A stretch of 64,000 nucleotides of DNA from Aphrophora alni. Lineage: Eukaryota; Arthropoda; Insecta; Hemiptera; Aphrophoridae. Below are positions 47,515 to 61,100 of this stretch, piece by piece. Position 1 is the first letter of the stretch, and each line of letters opens with the position of its first letter. A model generated the notes under the pieces. It ran no database searches. It saw nothing but the letters and a program-made list of their open reading frames with translations, and was not told where the DNA came from. A program made the translations under genes and the position numbers. The stretch spans positions 99,281,340-99,345,339 of the forward strand of contig OY740772.1 in NCBI GenBank assembly GCA_963513935.1. Direction: 5' to 3'.

Positions 47515-50500
47515 ACCTTGCTATTTTGCAAAGTTGGAAAATTGACAGTTTTCACGAATTAATTACTCAGAAACTATAAGGGATATTTTCAAATTGAAAA
47601 AACCACAGTAAAATTTGAACTTTCTTCTTTCCTCATGTAAAAGTTTATATCATTACGATGTATAGTTAGTGAGCTACAGGCGTTTTAAAAAGGTATTGCA
47701 AGTAGCGAAACGTGAAATGTTAAAATCTGCTATTTTTATTGACATATAAATTGCAATAACTCTTAAACCATTTAAGATTTCTAAGTGATTTTTTCAGGGT
47801 TTATTCTCCTTTCAATTCTGCATCTTTTGATACCCATATCGTTGGTTTAAAAAAATTTTGATCTTTTCTGAAAAAACTTTAAACTGCAATTACTCGTAAA
47901 CCCTTTGAGATTTCAAAGTGTTTTTCTCAGGGTTTACTCTCCTTTCAATTGTGCATCTTTCAATATCCATATCATTGGTATTGTTAAATATTGAAATTTT
48001 TACAAAAATTAGATAAAAATGATCAAAATATTAAAAATTTTGAAATTTCAATAGCACCAATCGACTCCAAACATAATTCTGCTTCTATTAAGCTATAGAA
48101 ACATTCAAAAATCAAAAACTCACTTTTTGGCTTAAAAAAGTTGCAACGGGGGTACCTTGCTATTTTGCAAAGTTGGAAAATTGACAGTTTTCACGAATTA
48201 ATTACTCAGAAACTATAAGGGATATTTTCAAATTGAAAAAACCACAGTAAAATTTGAACTTTCTTCTTTCCTCATGTAAAAGTTCATATCATTACGATGT
48301 ATAGTTAGTGAGCTACAGGCGTTTTAAAAAGGTATTGCAAGTAGCGAAACGTGAAATGTTAAAATCTGCTATTTTTATTGACATATAAATTGCAATAACT
48401 CTTAAACCATTTAAGATTTCTAAGTGATTTTTTCGGGGTTTATTCTCCTTTCAATTCTGCATCTTTTGATACCCATATCGTTGGTTTAAAAAAATTTTGA
48501 TCTTTTTTGAAAAAACTTTAAACTGCAATTACTCGTAAACCCTTTGAGATTTCAAAGTGTTTTTCTCAGGGTTTACTCTCCTTTCAATTGTGCATCTTTC
48601 AATATCCATATCATTGGTATTGTTAAATATTGAAATTTTTACAAAAATTAGATAAAAATGATCAAAATATTAAAAATTTTGAAATTTCAATAGCACCAAT
48701 CGACTCCAAACATAATTCTGCTTCTATTAAGCTATAGAAACATTCAAAAATCAAAAACTCACTTTTTGGCTTAAAAAAGTTGCAAGGGGGGTACCTTGCT
48801 ATTTTGCAAAGTTGGAAAATTGACAGTTTTCACGAATTAATTACTCAGAAACTATAAGGGATATTTTCAAATTGAAAAAACCACAGTAAAATTTGAACTT
48901 TCTTCTTTCCTCATGTAAAAGTTCATATCATTACGATGTATAGTTAGTGAGCTACAGGCGTTTTAAAAAGGTATTGCAAGTAGCGAAACGTGAAATGTTA
49001 AAATCTGCTATTTTAATTGACATATAAATTGCAATAACTCTTAAACCATTTAAGATTTCTAAGTGATTTTTTCAGGGTTTATTCTCCTTTCAATTCTGCA
49101 TCTTTTGATACCCATATCGTTGGTTTAAAAAAAATTTTGATCTTTTCTGAAAAAACTTTAAACTGCAATTACTCGTAAACCCTTTGAGATTTCAAAGTGT
49201 TTTTCTCAGGGTTTACTCTCCTTTCAATTGTGCATCTTTCAATATCCATATCATTGGTATTGTTAAATATTGAAATTTTTACAAAAATTAGATAAAAATG
49301 ATCAAAATATTAAAAATTTTGAAATTTCAATAGCACCAATCGACTCCAAACATAATTCTGCTTCTATTAAGCTATAGAAACATTCAAAAATCAAAAACTC
49401 ACTTTTTGGCTTAAAAAAGTTGCAACGGGGGTACCTTGCTATTTTGCAAAGTTGGAAAATTGGCAGTTTTCACGAATTAATTACTCAGAAACTATAAGGG
49501 ATATTTTCAAATTGAAAAAACCACAGTAAAATTTGAACTTTCTTCTTTCATCATGTAAAAGTTCATATCATTACGATGTATAGTTAGTGAGCTACAGGCG
49601 TTTTAAAAAGGTATTGCAAGTAGCGAAACGTGAAATGTTAAAATCTGCTATTTTTATTGACATATAAATTGCAATAACTCTTAAACCATTTAAGATTTCT
49701 AAGTGATTTTTTCAGGGTTTATTCTCCTTTCAATTCTGCATCTTTTGATACCCATATCGTTGGTTTAAAAAAATTTTGATCTTTTCTGAAAAAACTTTAA
49801 ACTGCAATTACTCGTAAACCCTTTGAGATTTCAAAGTGTTTTTCTCAGGGTTTACTCTCCTTTCAATTGTGCATCTTTCAATATCCATATCATTGGTATT
49901 GTTAAATATTGAAATTTTTACAAAAATTAGATAAAAATGATCAAAATATTAAAAATTTTGAAATTTCAATAGCACCAATCGACTCCAAACATAATTCTGC
50001 TTCTATTAAGCTATAGAAACATTCAAAAATCAAAAACTCACTTTTTGGCTTAAAAATGTTGCAAGGGGGGTACCTTGCTATTTTGCAAAGTTGGAAAATT
50101 GACAGTTTTCACGAATTAATTACTCAGAAACTATAAGGGATATTTTCAAATTGAAAAAACCACAGTAAAATTTGAACTTTCTTCTTTCCTCATGTAAAAG
50201 TTTATATCATTACGATGTATAGTTAGTGAGCTACAGGCGTTTTAAAAAGGTATTGCAAGTAGCGAAACGTGAAATGTTAAAATCTGCTATTTTTATTGAC
50301 ATATAAATTGCAATAACTCTTAAACCATTTAAGATTTCTAAGTGATTTTTTCAGGGTTTATTCTCCTTTCAATTCTGCATCTTTTGATACCCATATCGTT
50401 GGTTTAAAAAAATTTTGATCTTTTCTGAAAAAACTTTAAACTGCAATTACTCGTAAACCCTTTGAGATTTCAAAGTGTTTTTCTCAGGGTTTACTCTCCT

Positions 50501-53500
50501 TTCAATTGTGCATCTTTCAATATCCATATCATTGGTATTGTTAAATATTGAAATTTTTACAAAAATTAGATAAAAATGATCAAAATATTAAAAATTTTGA
50601 AATTTCAATAGCACCAATCGACTCCAAACATAATTCTGCTTCTATTAAGCTATAGAAACATTCAAAAATCAAAAACTCACTTTTTGGCTTAAAAAAGTTG
50701 CAACGGGGGTACCTTGCTATTTTGCAAAGTTGGAAAATTGACAGTTTTCACGAATTAATTACTCAGAAACTATAAGGGATATTTTCAAATTGAAAAAACC
50801 ACAGTAAAATTTGAACTTTCTTCTTTCCTCATGTAAAAGTTCATATCATTACGATGTATAGTTAGTGAGCTACAGGCGTTTTAAAAAGGTATTGCAAGTA
50901 GCGAAACGTGAAATGTTAAAATCTGCTATTTTAATTGACATATAAATTGCAATAACTCTTAAACCATTTAAGATTTCTAAGTGATTTTTTCAGGGTTTAT
51001 TCTCCTTTCAATTCTGCATCTTTTGATACCCATATCGTTGGTTTAAAAAAAATTTTGATCTTTTCTGAAAAAACTTTAAACTGCAATTACTCGTAAACCC
51101 TTTGAGATTTCAAAGTGTTTTTCTCAGGGTTTACTCTCCTTTCAATTGTGCATCTTTCAATATCCATATCATTGGTATTGTTAAATATTGAAATTTTTAC
51201 AAAAATTAGATAAAAATGATCAAAATATTAAAAATTTTGAAATTTCAATAGCACCAATCGACTCCAAACATAATTCTGCTTCTATTAAGCTATAGAAACA
51301 TTCAAAAATCAAAAACTCACTTTTTGGCTTAAAAAAGTTGCAACGGGGGTACCTTGCTATTTTGCAAAGTTGGAAAATTGGCAGTTTTCACGAATTAATT
51401 ACTCAGAAACTATAAGGGATATTTTCAAATTGAAAAAACCACAGTAAAATTTGAACTTTCTTCTTTCATCATGTAAAAGTTCATATCATTACGATGTATA
51501 GTTAGTGAGCTACAGGCGTTTTAAAAAGGTATTGCAAGTAGCGAAACGTGAAATGTTAAAATCTGCTATTTTTATTGACATATAAATTGCAATAACTCTT
51601 AAACCATTTAAGATTTCTAAGTGATTTTTTCAGGGTTTATTCTCCTTTCAATTCTGCATCTTTTGATACCCATATCGTTGGTTTAAAAAAATTTTGATCT
51701 TTTCTGAAAAAACTTTAAACTGCAATTACTCGTAAACCCTTTGAGATTTCAAAGTGTTTTTCTCAGGGTTTACTCTCCTTTCAATTGTGCATCTTTCAAT
51801 ATCCATATCATTGGTATTGTTAAATATTGAAATTTTTACAAAAATTAGATAAAAATGATCAAAATATTAAAAATTTTGAAATTTCAATAGCACCAATCGA
51901 CTCCAAACATAATTCTGCTTCTATTAAGCTATAGAAACATTCAAAAATCAAAAACTCACTTTTTGGCTTAAAAAAGTTGCAACGGGGGTACCTTGCTATT
52001 TTGCAAAGTTGGAAAAAAGGCAGTTTTCACGAATTAATTACTCAGAAACTATAAGGGATATTTTCAAATTGAAAAAACCACAGTAAAATTTGAACTTTCT
52101 TCTTTCCTCATGTAAAAGTTCATATCATTACGATGTATAGTTAGTGAGCTACAGGCGTTTTAAAAAGGTATTGCAAGTAGCGAAACGTGAAATGTTAAAA
52201 TCTGCTATTTTTATTGACATATAAATTGCAATAACTCTTAAACCATTTAAGATTTCTAAGTGATTTTTTCAGGGTTTATTCTCCTTTCAATTCTGCATCT
52301 TTTGATACCCATATCGTTGGTTTAAAAAAATTTTGATCTTTTTTGAAAAAACTTTAAACTGCAATTACTCGTAAACCCTTTGAGATTTCAAAGTGTTTTT
52401 CTCAGGGTTTACTCTCCTTTCAATTGTGCATCTTTCAATATCCATATCATTGGTATTGTTAAATATTGAAATTTTTACAAAAATTAGATAAAAATGATCA
52501 AAATATTAAAAATTTTGAAATTTCAATAGCACCAATCGACTCCAAACATAATTCTGCTTCTATTAAGCTATAGAAACATTCAAAAATCAAAAACTCACTT
52601 TTTGGCTTAAAAATGTTGCAAGGGGGACCTTGCTATTTTGCAAAGTTGGAAAATTGACAGTTTTCACGAATTAATTACTCAGAAACTATAAGGGATATTT
52701 TCAAATTGAAAAAACCACAGTAAAATTTGAACTTTCTTCTTTCCTCATGTAAAAGTTTATATCATTACGATGTATAGTTAGTGAGCTACAGGCGTTTTAA
52801 AAAGGTATTGCAAGTAGCGAAACGTGAAATGTTAAAATCTGCTATTTTTATTGACATATAAATTGCAATAACTCTTAAACCATTTAAGATTTCTAAGTGA
52901 TTTTTTCAGGGTTTATTCTCCTTTCAATTCTGCATCTTTTGATACCCATATCGTTGGTTTAAAAAAATTTTGATCTTTTCTGAAAAAACTTTAAACTGCA
53001 ATTACTCGTAAACCCTTTGAGATTTCAAAGTGTTTTTCTCAGGGTTTACTCTCCTTTCAATTGTGCATCTTTCAATATCCATATCATTGGTATTGTTAAA
53101 TATTGAAATTTTTACAAAAATTAGATAAAAATGATCAAAATATTAAAAATTTTGAAATTTCAATAGCACCAATCGACTCCAAACATAATTCTGCTTCTAT
53201 TAAGCTATAGAAACATTCAAAAATCAAAAACTCACTTTTTGGCTTAAAAAAGTTGCAACGGGGGTACCTTGCTATTTTGCAAAGTTGGAAAAAAGGCAGT
53301 TTTCACGAATTAATTACTCAGAAACTATAAGGGATATTTTCAAATTGAAAAAACCACAGTAAAATTTGAACTTTCTTCTTTCCTCATGTAAAAGTTCATA
53401 TCATTACGATGTATAGTTAGTGAGCTACAGGCGTTTTAAAAAGGTATTGCAAGTAGCGAAACGTGAAATGTTAAAATCTGCTATTTTTATTGACATATAA

Positions 53501-55180
53501 ATTGCAATAACTCTTAAACCATTTAAGATTTCTAAGTGATTTTTTCAGGGTTTATTCTCCTTTCAATTCTGCATCTTTTGATACCCATATCGTTGGTTTA
53601 AAAAAATTTTGATCTTTTTTGAAAAAACTTTAAACTGCAATTACTCGTAAACCCTTTGAGATTTCAAAGTGTTTTTCTCAGGGTTTACTCTCCTTTCAAT
53701 TGTGCATCTTTCAATATCCATATCATTGGTATTGTTAAATATTGAAATTTTTACAAAAATTAGATAAAAATGATCAAAATATTAAAAATTTTGAAATTTC
53801 AATAGCACCAATCGACTCCAAACATAATTCTGCTTCTATTAAGCTATAGAAACATTCAAAAATCAAAAACTCACTTTTTGGCTTAAAAAAGTTGCAAGGG
53901 GGGTACCTTGCTATTTTGCAAAGTTGGAAAATTGACAGTTTTCACGAATTAATTACTCAGAAACTATAAGGGATATTTTCAAATTGAAAAAACCACAGTA
54001 AAATTTGAACTTTCTTCTTTCATCATGTAAAAGTTCATATCATTACGATGTATAGTTAGTGAGCTACAGGCGTTTTAAAAAGGTATTGCAAGTAGCGAAA
54101 CGTGAAATGTTAAAATCTGCTATTTTTATTGACATATAAATTGCAATAACTCTTAAACCATTTAAGATTTCTAAGTGATTTTTTCAGGGTTTATTCTCCT
54201 TTCAATTCTGCATCTTTTGATACCCATATCGTTGGTTTAAAAAAATTTTGATCTTTTCTGAAAAAACTTTAAACTGCAATTACTCGTAAACCCTTTGAGA
54301 TTTCAAAGTGTTTTTCTCAGGGTTTACTCTCCTTTCAATTGTGCATCTTTCAATATCCATATCATTGGTATTGTTAAATATTGAAATTTTTACAAAAATT
54401 AGATAAAAATGATCAAAATATTAAAAATTTTGAAATTTCAATAGCACCAATCGACTCCAAACATAATTCTGCTTCTATTAAGCTATAGAAACATTCAAAA
54501 ATCAAAAACTCACTTTTTGGCTTAAAAAAGTTGCAACGGGGGTACCTTGCTATTTTGCAAAGTTGGAAAAAAGGCAGTTTTCACGAATTAATTACTCAGA
54601 AACTATAAGGGATATTTTCAAATTGAAAAAACCACAGTAAAATTTGAACTTTCTTCTTTCCTCATGTAAAAGTTCATATCATTACGATGTATAGTTAGTG
54701 AGCTACAGGCGTTTTAAAAAGGTATTGCAAGTAGCGAAACGTGAAATGTTAAAATCTGCTATTTTTATTGACATATAAATTGCAATAACTCTTAAACCAT
54801 TTAAGATTTCTAAGTGATTTTTTCAGGGTTTATTCTCCTTTCAATTCTGCATCTTTTGATACCCATATCGTTGGTTTAAAAAAATTTTGATCTTTTTTGA
54901 AAAAACTTTAAACTGCAATTACTCGTAAACCCTTTGAGATTTCAAAGTGTTTTTCTCAGGGTTTACTCTCCTTTCAATTGTGCATCTTTCAATATCCATA
55001 TCATTGGTATTGTTAAATATTGAAATTTTTACAAAAATTAGATAAAAATGATCAAAATATTAAAAATTTTGAAATTTCAATAGCACCAATCGACTCCAAA
55101 CATAATTCTGCTTCTATTAAGCTATAGAAACATTCAAAAATCAAAAACTCACTTTTTGGCTTAAAAATGTTGCAAGGGGG
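47515..55180. repeat. ~4-monomer recurrence in the right half of the array
   Basis: The junction variant TTAAAAATGTTGCAAGG precedes monomers at 47515, 50072, 52627 and 55181, spaced 2557, 2555 and 2554 bp (four monomers each). A second variant, GGAAAAAAGGCAG, appears first in the monomer at 51990 and again at 53266, 54544, 55820, 61570 and 62209. The order of other variants is mosaic, so the units were reshuffled by further exchange. Confidence 0.7.
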
Positions 55181-58100
55181 ACCTTGCTATTTTGCAAAGT
55201 TGGAAAATTGACAGTTTTCACGAATTAATTACTCAGAAACTATAAGGGATATTTTCAAATTGAAAAAACCACAGTAAAATTTGAACTTTCTTCTTTCCTC
55301 ATGTAAAAGTTTATATCATTACGATGTATAGTTAGTGAGCTACAGGCGTTTTAAAAAGGTATTGCAAGTAGCGAAACGTGAAATGTTAAAATCTGCTATT
55401 TTTATTGACATATAAATTGCAATAACTCTTAAACCATTTAAGATTTCTAAGTGATTTTTTCAGGGTTTATTCTCCTTTCAATTCTGCATCTTTTGATACC
55501 CATATCGTTGGTTTAAAAAAATTTTGATCTTTTCTGAAAAAACTTTAAACTGCAATTACTCGTAAACCCTTTGAGATTTCAAAGTGTTTTTCTCAGGGTT
55601 TACTCTCCTTTCAATTGTGCATCTTTCAATATCCATATCATTGGTATTGTTAAATATTGAAATTTTTACAAAAATTAGATAAAAATGATCAAAATATTAA
55701 AAATTTTGAAATTTCAATAGCACCAATCGACTCCAAACATAATTCTGCTTCTATTAAGCTATAGAAACATTCAAAAATCAAAAACTCACTTTTTGGCTTA
55801 AAAAAGTTGCAACGGGGGTACCTTGCTATTTTGCAAAGTTGGAAAAAAGGCAGTTTTCACGAATTAATTACTCAGAAACTATAAGGGATATTTTCAAATT
55901 GAAAAAACCACAGTAAAATTTGAACTTTCTTCTTTCCTCATGTAAAAGTTCATATCATTACGATGTATAGTTAGTGAGCTACAGGCGTTTTAAAAAGGTA
56001 TTGCAAGTAGCGAAACGTGAAATGTTAAAATCTGCTATTTTTATTGACATATAAATTGCAATAACTCTTAAACCATTTAAGATTTCTAAGTGATTTTTTC
56101 AGGGTTTATTCTCCTTTCAATTCTGCATCTTTTGATACCCATATCGTTGGTTTAAAAAAATTTTGATCTTTTTTGAAAAAACTTTAAACTGCAATTACTC
56201 GTAAACCCTTTGAGATTTCAAAGTGTTTTTCTCAGGGTTTACTCTCCTTTCAATTGTGCATCTTTCAATATCCATATCATTGGTATTGTTAAATATTGAA
56301 ATTTTTACAAAAATTAGATAAAAATGATCAAAATATTAAAAATTTTGAAATTTCAATAGCACCAATCGACTCCAAACATAATTCTGCTTCTATTAAGCTA
56401 TAGAAACATTCAAAAATCAAAAACTCACTTTTTGGCTTAAAAAAGTTGCAAGGGGGGTACCTTGCTATTTTGCAAAGTTGGAAAATTGACAGTTTTCACG
56501 AATTAATTACTCAGAAACTATAAGGGATATTTTCAAATTGAAAAAACCACAGTAAAATTTGAACTTTCTTCTTTCCTCATGTAAAAGTTCATATCATTAC
56601 GATGTATAGTTAGTGAGCTACAGGCGTTTTAAAAAGGTATTGCAAGTAGCGAAACGTGAAATGTTAAAATCTGCTATTTTTATTGACATATAAATTGCAA
56701 TAACTCTTAAACCATTTAAGATTTCTAAGTGATTTTTTCAGGGTTTATTCTCCTTTCAATTCTGCATCTTTTGATACCCATATCGTTGGTTTAAAAAAAT
56801 TTTGATCTTTTTTGAAAAAACTTTAAACTGCAATTACTCGTAAACCCTTTGAGATTTCAAAGTGTTTTTCTCAGGGTTTACTCTCCTTTCAATTGTGCAT
56901 CTTTCAATATCCATATCATTGGTATTGTTAAATATTGAAATTTTTACAAAAATTAGATAAAAATGATCAAAATATTAAAAATTTTGAAATTTCAATAGCA
57001 CCAATCGACTCCAAACATAATTCTGCTTCTATTAAGCTATAGAAACATTCAAAAATCAAAAACTCACTTTTTGGCTTAAAAAAGTTGCAACGGGGGTACC
57101 TTGCTATTTTGCAAAGTTGGAAAATTGGCAGTTTTCACGAATTAATTACTCAGAAACTATAAGGGATATTTTCAAATTGAAAAAACCACAGTAAAATTTG
57201 AACTTTCTTCTTTCCTCATGTAAAAGTTCATATCATTACGATGTATAGTTAGTGAGCTACAGGCGTTTTAAAAAGGTATTGCAAGTAGCGAAAGTGAAAT
57301 GTTAAAATCTGCTATTTTTATTGACATATAAATTGCAATAACTCTTAAACCATTTAAGATTTCTAAGTGATTTTTTCAGGGTTTATTCTCCTTTCAATTC
57401 TGCATCTTTTGATACCCATATCGTTGGTTTAAAAAAATTTTGATCTTTTTTGAAAAAACTTTAAACTGCAATTACTCGTAAACCCTTTGAGATTTCAAAG
57501 TGTTTTTCTCAGGGTTTACTCTCCTTTCAATTGTGCATCTTTCAATATCCATATCATTGGTATTGTTAAATATTGAAATTTTTACAAAAATTAGATAAAA
57601 ATGATCAAAATATTAAAAATTTTGAAATTTCAATAGCACCAATCGACTCCAAACATAATTCTGCTTCTATTAAGCTATAGAAACATTCAAAAATCAAAAA
57701 CTCACTTTTTGGCTTAAAAAAGTTGCAAGGGGGGTACCTTGCTATTTTGCAAAGTTGGAAAATTGGCAGTTTTCACGAATTAATTACTCAGAAACTATAA
57801 GGGATATTTTCGAATTGAAAAAACCACAGTAAAATTTGAACTTTCTTCTTTCCTCATGTAAAAGTTCATATCATTACGATGTATAGTTAGTGAGCTACAG
57901 GCGTTTTAAAAAGGTATTGCAAGTAGCGAAACGTGAAATGTTAAAATCTGCTATTTTTATTGACATATAAATTGCAATACCTCTTAAACCATTTAAGATT
58001 TCTAAGTGATTTTTTCAGGGTTTATTCTCCTTTCAATTCTGCATCTTTTGATACCCATATCGTTGGTTTAAAAAAATTTTGATCTTTTTTGAAAAAACTT

Positions 58101-61100
58101 TAAACTGCAATTACTCGTAAACCCTTTGAGATTTCAAAGTGTTTTTCTCAGGGTTTACTCTCCTTTCAATTGTGCATCTTTCAATATCCATATCATTGGT
58201 ATTGTTAAATATTGAAATTTTTACAAAAATTAGATAAAAATGATCAAAATATTAAAAATTTTGAAATTTCAATAGCACCAATCGACTCCAAACATAATTC
58301 TGCTTCTATTAAGCTATAGAAACATTCAAAAATCAAAAACTCACTTTTTGGCTTAAAAAAGTTGCAAGGGGGGTACCTTGCTATTTTGCAAAGTTGGAAA
58401 ATTGACAGTTTTCACGAATTAATTACTCAGAAACTATAAGGGATATTTTCAAATTGAAAAAACCACAGTAAAATTTGAACTTTCTTCTTTCCTCATGTAA
58501 AAGTTCATATCATTACGATGTATAGTTAGTGAGCTACAGGCGTTTTAAAAAGGTATTGCAAGTAGCGAAACGTGAAATGTTAAAATCTGCTATTTTTATT
58601 GACATATAAATTGCAATAACTCTTAAACCATTTAAGATTTCTAAGTGATTTTTTCAGGGTTTATTCTCCTTTCAATTCTGCATCTTTTGATACCCATATC
58701 GTTGGTTTAAAAAAATTTTGATCTTTTCTGAAAAAACTTTAAACTGCAATTACTCGTAAACCCTTTGAGATTTCAAAGTGTTTTTCTCAGGGTTTACTCT
58801 CCTTTCAATTGTGCATCTTTCAATATCCATATCATTGGTATTGTTAAATATTGAAATTTTTACAAAAATTAGATAAAAATGATCAAAATATTAAAAGTTT
58901 TGAAATTTCAATAGCACCAATCGACTCCAAACATAATTCTGCTTCTATTAAGCTATAGAAACATTCAAAAATCAAAAACTCACTTTTTGGCTTAAAAAAG
59001 TTGCAACGGGGGTACCTTGCTATTTTGCAAAGTTGGAAAATTGGCAGTTTTCACGAATTAATTACTCAGAAACTATAAGGGATATTTTCAAATTGAAAAA
59101 ACCACAGTAAAATTTGAACTTTCTTCTTTCCTCATGTAAAAGTTCATATCATTACGATGTATAGTTAGTGAGCTACAGGCGTTTTAAAAAGGTATTGCAA
59201 GTAGCGAAAGTGAAATGTTAAAATCTGCTATTTTTATTGACATATAAATTGCAATAACTCTTAAACCATTTAAGATTTCTAAGTGATTTTTTCAGGGTTT
59301 ATTCTCCTTTCAATTCTGCATCTTTTGATACCCATATCGTTGGTTTAAAAAAATTTTGATCTTTTTTGAAAAAACTTTAAACTGCAATTACTCGTAAACC
59401 CTTTGAGATTTCAAAGTGTTTTTCTCAGGGTTTACTCTCCTTTCAATTGTGCATCTTTCAATATCCATATCATTGGTATTGTTAAATATTGAAATTTTTA
59501 CAAAAATTAGATAAAAATGATCAAAATATTAAAAATTTTGAAATTTCAATAGCACCAATCGACTCCAAACATAATTCTGCTTCTATTAAGCTATAGAAAC
59601 ATTCAAAAATCAAAAACTCACTTTTTGGCTTAAAAAAGTTGCAAGGGGGGTACCTTGCTATTTTGCAAAGTTGGAAAATTGGCAGTTTTCACGAATTAAT
59701 TACTCAGAAACTATAAGGGATATTTTCGAATTGAAAAAACCACAGTAAAATTTGAACTTTCTTCTTTCCTCATGTAAAAGTTCATATCATTACGATGTAT
59801 AGTTAGTGAGCTACAGGCGTTTTAAAAAGGTATTGCAAGTAGCGAAACGTGAAATGTTAAAATCTGCTATTTTTATTGACATATAAATTGCAATAACTCT
59901 TAAACCATTTAAGATTTCTAAGTGATTTTTTCGGGGTTTATTCTCCTTTCAATTCTGCATCTTTTGTTACCCATATCGTTGGTTTAAAAAAATTTTGATC
60001 TTTTTTGAAAAAACTTTAAACTGCAATTACTCGTAAACCCTTTGAGATTTCAAAGTGTTTTTCTCAGGGTTTACTCTCCTTTCAATTGTGCATCTTTCAA
60101 TATCCATATCATTGGTATTGTTAAATATTGAAATTTTTACAAAAATTAGATAAAAATGATCAAAATATTAAAAATTTTGAAATTTCAATAGCACCAATCG
60201 ACTCCAAACATAATTCTGCTTCTATTAAGCTATAGAAACATTCAAAAATCAAAAACTCACTTTTTGGCTTAAAAAAGTTGCAAGGGGGGTACCTTGCTAT
60301 TTTGCAAAGTTGGAAAATTGACAGTTTTCACGAATTAATTACTCAGAAACTATAAGGGATATTTTCAAATTGAAAAAACCACAGTAAAATTTGAACTTTC
60401 TTCTTTCCTCATGTAAAAGTTCATATCATTACGATGTATAGTTAGTGAGCTACAGGCGTTTTAAAAAGGTATTGCAAGTAGCGAAACGTGAAATGTTAAA
60501 ATCTGCTATTTTAATTGACATATAAATTGCAATAACTCTTAAACCATTTAAGATTTCTAAGTGATTTTTTCAGGGTTTATTCTCCTTTCAATTCTGCATC
60601 TTTTGATACCCATATCGTTGGTTTAAAAAAAATTTTGATCTTTTCTGAAAAAACTTTAAACTGCAATTACTCGTAAACCCTTTGAGATTTCAAAGTGTTT
60701 TTCTCAGGGTTTACTCTCCTTTCAATTGTGCATCTTTCAATATCCATATCATTGGTATTGTTAAATATTGAAATTTTTACAAAAATTAGATAAAAATGAT
60801 CAAAATATTAAAAATTTTGAAATTTCAATAGCACCAATCGACTCCAAACATAATTCTGCTTCTATTAAGCTATAGAAACATTCAAAAATCAAAAACTCAC
60901 TTTTTGGCTTAAAAAAGTTGCAACGGGGGTACCTTGCTATTTTGCAAAGTTGGAAAATTGGCAGTTTTCACGAATTAATTACTCAGAAACTATAAGGGAT
61001 ATTTTCAAATTGAAAAAACCACAGTAAAATTTGAACTTTCTTCTTTCATCATGTAAAAGTTCATATCATTACGATGTATAGTTAGTGAGCTACAGGCGTT